DNA of 64,000 nucleotides from Owenia fusiformis (Eukaryota; Annelida; Polychaeta; Sabellida; Oweniidae): assembly GCA_903813345.2 (NCBI GenBank), contig CAIIXF020000006.1, forward strand, positions 17,116,348-17,180,347. The letters are read 5' to 3'. Positions 45,801 through 57,800 of the stretch are shown in pieces; positions within the stretch are counted from its first letter, which is position 1, and every line of letters begins with the position of its first letter. The notes beneath the pieces were generated by a model that was not told the DNA's origin, ran no database searches, and saw only the letters and a program-made list of their open reading frames with translations. A program made the translations under genes and the position numbers.

Positions 45801-48800
45801 TTCAATTATTATATTATTTGGACTAACAGAACAATTGTTAACCTCTCTTTTCGGTCAACTGGCAAAAGTGTCCTCGACCCCTGGTCTTGATCAACAGTAC
45901 TTTCAAGGTTTACAGTATCGGTATACAATTTTGCCAGTTGACCTTAAGAGAGGTCTACAATTGTATATTATATCCTTCAAATTATTATATTCTTCGGACT
46001 CACAAACAATTGTTAACCTCTCTATTCGGTCAACTGGCCAAAGTGTATACCTCAACAGTAAACCCTGAGAGTACTGTTGACCTCGACCTCCGAACTTTCA
46101 AGGATTACAGTATCGGTATACAATTTTGCCAGTTGACCTCAAGAGAGGTCTACAATTGTATATTGTATATCCTTTGTTATCCCACCCAAAGTATGATGTC
46201 ATATATCAAGTTGAAGAGTTGTATACGCTGCTCAGGAGTTTACGCTATCCAGGAGTTGTACATCGTCCCTAAGAGTTGTATACGATGAGTTTTGGTTTAA
46301 AGATATTGCAGTTATACAATGCTATTATATAAAGGTTATTTACTGAGAGATGGATTCAATATTGTTTTATTCCGAGAGACAATATGATATTTCCCGAGGG
46401 CCCGGGATATCTGGGATAACTGTACCCCTATCAATTTACCTTTTTGGGCCCTTAATCTTATCACTTTTGCTTACCTTTTTACTCAGTCGGAGAGAAGGAA
46501 TCCAAAGAGAGCAATAATTCTACATGTGCGTCGTGCAAGATTTCCATTAAACGTGTAATTAAACGGCCTCTCTGATAAAGTCAATTAGACGTTTTTACAC
46601 GTTGGCTCTCCAAATTGGAGGAAATAAATAATCATATCAAATTATATCATAGATGAAGCAATCATCCCATCAACATAAGCTCACGAATGTCACAGTTAAA
46701 CTGTTTTAGTTATAATTTGATAAACAGTGGTAACGTACATCTACTAGTTTATCACTGTTCCACAGATGGATGACAGATAATTTCCAATAGCTCATCATGT
46801 TTACCGAGAACGAAAGATGTTTGTCCACCATTTTGAATGATACTAACTGGAGTCAGGGTCATCAAGCTATGGAACAGTGGTTTATGAAAATAGATTGGAT
46901 TACTAAAGCTTGCCATCTGTTCCTCTCGAGATTTATGGTCTTCTGAAATTATACTATTAATTGGTGTTGCTGCATCATTGCTCAAATCTAGAGGAGTGTT
47001 GTTGCATCTTCGGTTTGGTGTTGTTGCATCAATAGTGAGGAACTAAAACCGTGAACTTATTGCTTCTTGGTGATGGTACATGTATACTAATGTCAGTTTC
47101 TTTAAATATAGATCGTGCGCTAACTGCACGTGTATGGTTATTGAGCAACTCGTCCTAGAAATGGGTTTAATTGGGGAAACAAAATATCGTACGAAAATCT
47201 ATCACCGGAAGTCTGGCCATCTTGATGCAACAACACGGTGTTGTTGCATCACGATACTCCCCAGTGTGCACAGGAATAACAGATTTAATTACCTGGAATT
47301 ACATGTGATCAGTCCAGCAACCAGTCCCTCAGGAGTCATTAAAGCTCCCCCACTAGCTCCTGAATGTACTGCACAACTGCTCTGGATGACAGAAAATAAA
47401 ACTTTATTTACATTTTTAACATGTCAGTGTTCCAAAATGTGAAATTTTGAAGACAAGGTACAAATCTTGTGAATATGAATTGTACACAAAACATAATTTT
47501 TGACATATTCAACTTCAACCATTAATCTTTTGATATGTCCACTTCAGTATGTTACTTTCAGATCGTGAGAATAATGATTCAAAATTTTTACTACTGTAGA
47601 CATGGAAAAATATGCTGTGTTTTAATTTACACTATATTCGCAGGGGGTATTGTGTGCGCGTAAATATAAACCCGTGTAATTAATCATCTCAATTGAAAAT
47701 TGCCTCTAATTATATTACACAAGTTTTGTTGCCTATATACCAGATAAAACATATATTTCTGTAGGAATATTGTGCCAAGTTTCGAAGTTCAATAATAAGT
47801 TCACTACGTATGCGTAGTAGGCCAAAGTCGTTGGCCTAACAAGAGGGATCGGGTCAAAAATAAAAACTAACAATGTATTGACACTGAAACTGATCTTTAT
47901 TAGATAGACAAACTAGTCTATTATTAAAGAATAAGCGCATAAAACACAAGGTGAAATAAACACAAATTGTAAATACATCGTCCCAGCTCCCACGGAGCGC
48001 ATCACTTGATTTACAGTTCAACAAAGGCCTGATCCATCCATTTTGAACGAATGGAGCTTTCACTCATTTCGAAGTTTCGACTGGCATTCATTACTCCATG
48101 TTCTAGTGCATATTTAGCCACCTTGGCTCGTTTTTCTAGTGTATTCATTTTATATGGTCCACACTTACATTTTCTCTGGAGAATTTACTATATTATTCTT
48201 TCACCGTAGTAGCCTAAATGTACGGTACATGTACAGTATATGGCAGCTTAGCAGATTGAACTCCCTTTTGATAACTGTGCTCTGATTGGTTCATTCCAAC
48301 AGATCTAATACCCCCTAATACTAACACCGTACTATTTGCCAAGAGCAGATTTATCTTTTAATAAGGGACCATCTCCAATGCGTGTAAATAAAAACACACG
48401 AAATTTAAATTAAATAGATGAATGCGTAAATTTGAACTCGGATAATTTTCCACGTCTACAGTAAGTATATCAATTGAATTTCACTCGGATGAATAGGTTA
48501 ATACACGCAGATATGGCTCAGTGGCAGAACATGAGTTTAAGTTTGAGCATGAGTTTGATCCCAACTGAATTGAGTTCATTTAGCATTCATTCAAATTTTG
48601 GATTAATATTGTGTCAATGATACATAACATCACACTGATATTTTAACATTTTGTCATGCTGTATTTTAAAATTAATTTAATGACTTGTACTTTTTTGGTC
48701 ATGCTGTATTTACTTACTTGAATTTTGTGCTAAGTTAAGTCTAGTTTTAGTTAATTTAGTCTGTATATTGCATACTGTAGTGACTAATATGTCATTGTAA

Positions 48801-51800
48801 TGACATCAGATTCAATAAAAGGTACAATATACATGGACAGGGTGGGCCAAAAAACCAATGTCCTATTAATACTATATGTGGTCTTGTACTTTTGATTGTT
48901 AATTGTCAATGGAGGGGTAGAGAGGCTGGTTATTAGACAACCTTTATTTGTATCGTAAAGCTATGATGAAGTTATTGGGGAGGGTGTTCCCTTATAAACA
49001 CTTGTATTCTTTCCTTTTCCAATATTTTCTTTTCCCCCTTTCACTGCTACCCACCTATTACACAGACATATCGTCGGTGTATCATGGCGGAACTTCCTCC
49101 GGGACTAAATTTCGGTAAGATTTTTTATTTCCCGATTTACACCTACTTATAAGTCACGTTGTGGATAATAATTTGGCTGTGTAATATTGGCAATATTAAT
49201 GCCGATCGTTAGTGTAAGAAAAGCGAGGGACTAAATACGTGAATTGTGTCTTTGTTAACATATAAAACCTAAAACCATCGACACATTCTCAAACTAGACT
49301 ATCTTCCTTAACTTCGAGCCAAATTATTATCCACAACGTGACTTATAAGTAGGTGTAAATCGGGAAATAAAAAAATCTTACCGAAACCTAGTCCCGGAGG
49401 AAGTTCCGCCATGATACACCGACGATACGTCTGTGTAATTAGGTGGGTAGCAGTGCCTTTGGAACAAATGCTGACATATTTATCAACAAGAACACAAATG
49501 TGTACAAAATGTCCCCACCAATGGGTGATCTCATCAAATGGTTATCCCGAAAATGAGTAGACAAGACTTTACCGACACAATTTGAGGACAGGAAATCCAA
49601 AATGGGCACCCAGAATGCCATAAAATTAGTTAGTTCTAGATTTTCATACTAAGAACCACTCCATCAAACAGTTAACCAGAAAACATGTAAACAAGACTTT
49701 ACAGACATGATTTTAGGGTGGAAAATCCAAAATGGCCGCCTTGACATTTACCCAGAATGTAAAAAAACTAATCAGTTCTAGATTTTCATACTAAGAATCA
49801 TCCCTGAAAATTTGAAATTGATCTACCAAACGGTTCACCTGAAAATGCGTAGACAAGACTTTACTGACAAGATTTTAGAACGGAAAATCCAAAATGGCTG
49901 CCTTGACATTTACCCAGAATGCCAAAAAACTAATGAGATCTAGATTTTCATACTAAGAATCATCCCTGAAAATTTTTAATTGATCTACCAAACGGTTCAC
50001 CTGAAAACGCGTAGACAAGACTTTACTGACAAGATTTTAGGACAGAAAATCCAAAATGGCCGCCTTGACATTTACCCAGAATGCCAAAAAACTAATCAGA
50101 TCTAGATTTTCATACTAAGAATCATCCCTGAAAATATGAAATTGATCTACCAAACGCTTCACCTGGAAATGCATAGACAAGACTTTACAGACAAGATTTT
50201 AAGACAGAAAATCCAAAATGGCCGCCTTGACATTTACCCAGAATGCCAAAAAACTAATCAGATCTAGATTTTCATACTTAGAATCATCCCTAAAAATTTG
50301 AAATTGATCTACCAAACGGTTCACCTGAAAACGCGTAGACAAGACTATACAAACAAGATTTTAGGACGGAAAAATCCAAAATGGCCGACAATAAAAAAGT
50401 GATTATGAGTTTTTGCTGATTTCTTTTTACAAAATTACCACATATAACCACCATTAACAATAACAAAGGCTTTTACAACAAAGTACACCTGAAATTATTT
50501 ATAAAGCTACTAAATAGTTAAAGTATGAAAAATCAAAAACACCATTCAATATGATACAAAGTATTATCGCACGCTAACTTTTCTTAAGACATTAAAAATG
50601 GCTGCAATGACTGAGCTAACAGGTCCAAAACCTAATCAGATCTAGAATGAAGTGAGCTGAACAAGATGTTAAAGTTTTAAAAGCAACTGTGAAGCCTTTT
50701 TTCTTAAATTTTGCAGACAAGGATTTTAGCATTTGACTTCAAAATGGCCGACAGGAAGTAGGTATCGAGTTAAAATTTTTTCATCCACATCTGTATGCAC
50801 TCATAAGTTATCCCTGAAAATTTGAAGGTGATATCTGTAGCGGTTTTGGAGAAAACTGCCGGACGTACGACGGACGGACGGACAGACAGACAGATGGACG
50901 GACGGACGCGCCTAGGCCGACAATATGGCCCCACACTATGTGGTGGGGACATAATAATAATAAAATTGACTTACCTGTAGAATGACTGGCATATGTCCTC
51001 TGGAGACCACAGTTGAGATGTTTCCCCTAGTCATGGTTGGAGAGAGGTTATGCTGACTGTCGAACAGAGCATGGCCAACTGCATACACTGTCATACCTGA
51101 AGTAATAAATAACAGAATGTCACAACATGTGCTATAAATGTGGAAATGTGTAACAAATGTTACAGACTACAATGATGAATTCTGAAAGCCAGTTACAAAA
51201 TATGGTGGCTGTAACAATATGTCTCCAGGTCTCTGTATTACACAATAAGGTCATATTCAAAATTGGAAGGTTGTGGGGGAGACGTTTGACAATGGTTATC
51301 AGCCATTGTTAGGAATATCAATGTATGGTTTTGCAACTGTATCATTAAGTTGTATTTTCGGTTTCTAAGTTTTCAGAGTGTGTTATTAAAGCAACATTTT
51401 GACCTCTGTGGAAAATATATTCTATTGAAAAAATGCCATAATAACCTGAAGTGTCTGTACATAGAAGTCTTTTACTGGAACATTTCCTTATCCACATTCA
51501 ATGGCTAACCAGACAATGTATACAAAGAGACTGAGAGTCCCTGGTTACTATGGCAGCTGTGTAACACAGGTACCCTGATCACACCAGCTAGTGACATTTC
51601 CTCCGACAATTTCAGGTAATTTCATAGTATAAGCTGATGATAAGACATCAATAATGAACCAAATGTAGCTTTCATGACTTTTATGGGAGTTTGAATGTAA
51701 AATGAAATGTGTAGTAACATGATTACTCTGATTGTAGGAGGCATGACAGGCCCAAAGCCAGGATTTGCCAAAGGGGTTCACTTTTCAAAGAATTCCAGAG

Positions 51801-54800
51801 AGTTCTATTTTGACAACTTTGGCCCCAAAATGGCCAAAATCACTTGAAAAGTGCTTAGAATGGTGAAACAAGTCGATTCCTTAATACTCATACTTTATTA
51901 ATAATTTTAAAGTTTAGTCCAAACAGTTACAAATTACAATACATCTTCACAATCTAAAGCCAAGCCAAAAAGTGTCCAATTCTTTACCAGTGCAGGTTTT
52001 AAAACTCAAAGTGACCAGTGATCAAAATGATTAATGGCCTAACAACAACACAGAGCAGATCAGTGATTCAGCTGGCTTATGCAAACCCCAGACTCTGGAA
52101 GTTGACCCCAGTATCCCAGGGCACCTCGCAAACTATGAGGTCAGAGGGAATGTTTTATCTATCACTGGCTGGATCACTGAAACTCTGCGTTGAGTGTCTT
52201 TGTTCCCAGCTCTATTCTCTAATCTCATTAAACCACTGGGTGAGGAAAACTATTAATCTGTCAACATCTTTTTGATGCCTGAGTTTCAACTTTTTGGAAG
52301 AAACCCATAAATCTCATAACGTGACATACTGAACTTTGTTCCTTGAACATTCAAAACTGTCAACCAAATGATAAGTTCCATGCAGCAAATATTTAATCAA
52401 AATATAAGTTTACAGTGTGTTCCCGAAAATGTCCAACAATACGCTGTATACCAAAATACAGCTGAATATGAGGCTAAACATGTTCAAATATTGTAATAAA
52501 AAGATATCAAAATCTATCAAAAATTTATTTTCAAAATTCGCCATTAAAACCAAATGCATTGCAGTATTTTGTACCACATCTACTTTAATCGGGACATTTC
52601 AGATTTGTGTTGTTCAATTCTTATAAACTTATTTATATTATCTGATTTGGGCAAATCTAAATGCAATTGTGCTGAAAACCATAGAACATATGTCTGTATG
52701 TAAATAGCTCCCTGTGAATTTGCCTAGCCTACATAAAATTGCACATCCTGATTTTTGGACCCTAGGTTCAGATGCCCTCCCCCTCCAGTTACAACATAGG
52801 CCAAGGGAAAAGTAGTATTAACTTATCAAGCTCAATATAGAAGCTTCATTAGGGCATGGCCAAACTACATGTACAATTATACAAACTACATTTACACAGT
52901 TTCTTTAATCTACAAAGATATTGTGTTGTGATGGTAGTGATGTAATAGAGTTCTATATTTAATGAAATGCAGAACTTCCTCCATATTTGATTTGTATGAC
53001 ACAATGTGTACTGAGGAACTTGTTTTCCTTTATCAGATGTTTATTTAGGTTTAATACTACTTTTCCATTGGCCTATGCAATAACAATATATATATCTTTT
53101 ATTGACTCTTAGAATGTCATGGTATGACATATTAGTCAGTACAAAAATAAAAGCTTACTACACTACACTACATTACACTACATTACACTACACTACACTA
53201 CACTACACTACACTATTATTATACACATACAGTATAGATACCACTTACCTTTTTTAACATCTGAGCAAATATTAGCCTGAGGTAGAGAATCTGGTGTGTA
53301 GTTGAGCAACTTTAGAATGGCCACATCGAACACTTTGGACAATGGAGTGCTGTAGACTATCTCCACATTGTACCATATATTCAGGCGTGTATGGGACCTC
53401 ACTCTTACTGGAATATAGGCCAGAGATCTTATTACAAATGTGAAGCATGATTTATAGTTTGAGGCAAAAGTACATGAATTAAGTGTTTCACATTTTTAAC
53501 CTTATCTATCAGATTCATCAACAATCAACATGTACGTAAAATAAACAATGATTTAGAATGTTTGTCTGTTTTTTAGAGAAATATGTTGTATTGTACAGAA
53601 TAAGCTGAAATTTAAGGACATAAGAAATAAAAAAGCGTCCTCCTCTGGTCTTACAAATGCTTAACGTAAGTTTTACATACTTTAGCCTTCAAGAGAGGGC
53701 CTTATTTCAAGTTGTAAACATTGATACTTCTCAGAAACACTACAACTTGAAATAGGTCATTAAAATATCATCAAACTGGTGAAATCTGAATATCTGTTGA
53801 AATTCAAGGGGTGATTTATAAGTTAGATTTCTGTGATGTCTACAACACAGTCATCTGGTTTATATCAGTGCATTCATGCCATGTTTTACCAGGTCAGTTC
53901 ATATAGACTGATGATATTTCAGATTTTGACATCACAGTACACTCATGAACAGGCTTTATACTGTTATATATATGTCAAAATACAATGAAAACTTGGACAA
54001 GGCAAGCCATAAGATTTGACCAGGAAAATATTTAGTTTACCAGGCACAAACCACTTGACAAATTACCCTTTGCATTCATTCAACTTCACTTCTTAAAAGA
54101 CAGTCTAATAAATCCCATCAACAAAACCAATTTAATCATTCATCATTTTTACCATTTCATGATAGAAATAACTGGGCAGTAGAAGTATTTTGTCCTATTT
54201 TGCAAGATTTGAAACTAGATAACAGCAACACCAAAGCGTAACGAATTCCATAGAACAGCAATGGTTATCCCGTTCCCAGACTATGGTCCTGTGAACATCT
54301 CAATCTTTTGCCTGTGCGATTACAACATGGGAGAATTTTTTACTCATCTTACACTTCAGATACCTACTTCAATAGATTCCTTGGTAATTTAGCATTCTTT
54401 TCGTGTAGTTGAATCCACAATTGTCTGGGTTTATCGGCAGAACGAAGACATTTTCGTTTTTGATCGCAATATTTGCGTGTAACATTTAACTTATTTCAAC
54501 CGTCAAATTCCTCCATATTGGTACTTCCGGGCTACATCCGGGACAGCCAAACGGGGGATTCCCCTTATAAATCCAACCGCCATTTTGAAAAGTGATGGAA
54601 TCTCTCTCGATGAAAAAGAGAAAATGTTCCCGTTCTGCCGATATACCCAGACAATCGGCGGTTCCAATATATTAGAAGTTACATCCTGAGTTCTATAATG
54701 CATTGAGGTAGGTATCTTAAGTGTAAGGGGCGTAGATAATTCTCCCAAGTTGTAATCGTACAGGCAAATGAATGCGCTCAGTGCAGGACTATAGTCCGGG

Positions 54801-57800
54801 AACGGGATAAAGCAATGGCTTCTGTTTTGAAAATTGACATTTAACAACTGTAATATCCCACATAGACAGTGAACATGACAGTGAATTTCATAGATGTCAT
54901 ATAATGACATATTAGTCACTTAGGTAGAGCAGTTCTTCCCATTGTCGAGTTGAAGAACTGGTATCTTTATCCTGGCTAGAACCATATATATATATATATA
55001 ATTCAGTGTTCGCGTTGACGCCGTTTTTTGCCATTTTTACGGAAATTTCAGAAGGTTGGACGTAAAAATCAAAATCAACTTACGTCCCTAGGACGCTAAA
55101 ATTATAAACTGCTTCAAGATAACTTCTACTGCAGCACAGTAGCGGTGAAACATGATTTTCATCAAGATTTTCAAACTCACTACCTTGATATGCAAGCAAT
55201 GATCCAGGTATATTTATATCGACAAATCTGATTGGCTATCATGACTACCAAAGATTAACTGAGTTTCCAGTATGAGACATGGATTTTGATTGGTTTCGAT
55301 ATACTCCGGAAAATGCCGCAATCGAAATGGAAGATCAAAACATACAATATTGCAGAAATCCCCTGTGGTTCCCCACAAATTGAAACGATTGTTTTTCACG
55401 ATTATCTTTATAATTTCCACTAGAAACCATTATATATCGATCTAATGTTATACATCAAGATAATTGTTTAATGATAGATCGAGGTTTTTCATCTAAAAGT
55501 CTTCAGAATAAGGAGAAATATTAATAAAAAGAAGCAAAAGTTCACGACCTTGACATGACCTTCAAGATCGCAAGTTTGTAAAATGTGAAAACAAAACTCT
55601 TAATTTGAGCATTTCCTTTATTCATTTCGGACTATTTTGGTATAACATTACTTAAGAATTGTGTGAAAAGGACCCAGTGATTGATATTTATCGGGAGGAT
55701 ACATCAAATTACAATATATGTCATTTTTATCCCATTTTAGTGTAAGCACTCTATTATCGCCCACTTTATTTTCACTTTCACAATATTTTCTTGAACTTTG
55801 TGAAGAAATAAGAGGGATGCAAAAAAATTAGATGGGGACTCAAATTTTTCAAATGGGTTGCGTCCCTGGGACTCAGAAATTTTAATGGCTAGCGCGAACA
55901 CTGTATATCATATCTCAGGTAAATGTTAATTTTCCGAATAGAGCAAAATTGTAAAATAACAGGATTAAAATGTCAACCACTTTCCAAAATGGCCACTCTC
56001 TTGCCAAATTGTCATAAAAAATGTAATATGCTTCGGAGTAGCCACAAATAAAATTTCAAGAAAATCGCACCACTAGTTACAGGAAAAACATTAAATAAAA
56101 ATGGTGCCCATTTTTTAAAATCTCCTCCTTGCCAAAATGTCATAAGACAGTGTACCATGCTTATGAGTTTTCACATAAATATGAACAAAATTGCAGCACA
56201 ACTTTTCCAATGCCAGCACAAGTTGTTAACAGCCACCATTTTTTCAAGAGGGACGCCATGTTTTTTGTAAAAATAATTAGATTTTAAACTTTATCAATAT
56301 CCTATATAATCTTTTGGCATTAATAACATACTAGAAAAACAGCAACTCCACGGAGTATCAAATTCAACCTAACAAAACATGTTTTGAGAAATAACGGCCA
56401 CATAAATTTGAACCAAATCCACCCACTGGTATTTGAGTTATCAAAGATTATGTTTTTTACGAAACATGGTGGCCATTTTGAAATTCAGCTGATACCTGAA
56501 ATTTCTTCTGAAGCAGATCTCCTTCTTCCCTGGACATCAGCATATAAAATTGGAACCAAATCCATCCACTGGTATTTGAGTTATCAATGATTACGTTTTT
56601 TGCAAAAAATGGCAGCCATTTTCAAATTCAGTGGCCATCTTGAAAATGTCTTCTTGAACAGACTTCCTTTGTCTCTAGGCATCAACATATAGAAATCTGT
56701 CAACTGGTATTTGAGTTATCAAAGATTATGTTTTTACAAAAAGAAATATGAACCAAATCTGTTGACTAGTCGGCCGTCATTTTGAATTGAGCAACCATAT
56801 TGAAAATTCCTTCTCGACCAGAGGTCCTACAGCCATGAAGGCATAAGCCTACAAAATTTGAACGGATGGACGAACGGATGGACGGCTTTCCTATATCCCC
56901 CTCAAACTTTGTTTGTTGGGATAATTACTAGTATTTGTTGGGATAATTACTAGTATTACAGTTTTTCATGTTGTACCTAAAATGATGTAAAATTGACACT
57001 ACAGTATAATGGTTGCCTCTTTGAAACTGGTGGCCATTTTATAAATCTGCTCTCGAGCAGAACTTGTACTCACATGCCATGGGGCATGAATGTAAAATAT
57101 AAACAATATTGGGCCAACGGTATTAGAGTTATTGCCTGCACAGATAGACAGATGGAGGCGTTCCCTATATCCCAGACGACCTCGGTTCGATGGGATAATA
57201 AATCTACTATCTTACCAGCTGGAGCCTTCGCATCTTTGATGACATGACTACATGTGAGAATTAAACCAGAGGCGCCATCTATTACGATGCCACTACCCCA
57301 ACTCGTTGCAGCCCTCACAAACACAACAGATCTCATATCAGGCTGGTTTATTACTTGTTTGTCCTGAGGCTTAGCTTCAACTGAAAATATATAAATTGAG
57401 ATAAATCATGTTTTCACTTGCACATTACATTCAAATTGAAATGTTTTGCAGAGTTGGTCTAAATGATTCTATTTTGTTTCACATATTGTTGACTGATAAT
57501 TACCTGCTAAGGTAGATACTCTGCTTTTAATGCTTTGAATGATGGCTGATTCATCAAACTGCAAGCTCTCTTGTAAGGAGGAGAGAATTTCTGAAAAGCT
57601 ACAGGCTACAGAAAGACCGATCCACTCATTTGTTTTCCAGCAAAGTGATGTCACAACTAAACCTGCGATTTGCCTAGAGAATATCATATAGCTGTTATTT
57701 TAGCACCCTCAAGCTTCTATTACAATACAACATAAATAATTACATTACAATTGTAAATACAATATGAAACAGTTAAAAATGGAATAAAGTATGAACTTTG

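Noticed and set aside
45739-46288. Two overlapping plus-strand ORFs of 109 and 133 codons
   Set aside because: They run through the repeated hairpin cassettes and owe their similarity and length to the repeats.
46752-46985. Minus-strand ORF considered as an alternative last exon of TYSND1
   Set aside because: It lies inside the 2.9-kb transposon, has no match to the family end, and the exons at 43772 and 42846 join in phase and match the family.
48510-48840. Possible tRNA-derived SINE
   Set aside because: Box A-like TGGCTCAGTGG is good but box B is degenerate, and no second copy or target duplication was found in the window.
54503-54919. 138-codon minus-strand ORF
   Set aside because: It crosses the edge of the hAT-type miniature element and is open only because of the element's composition.
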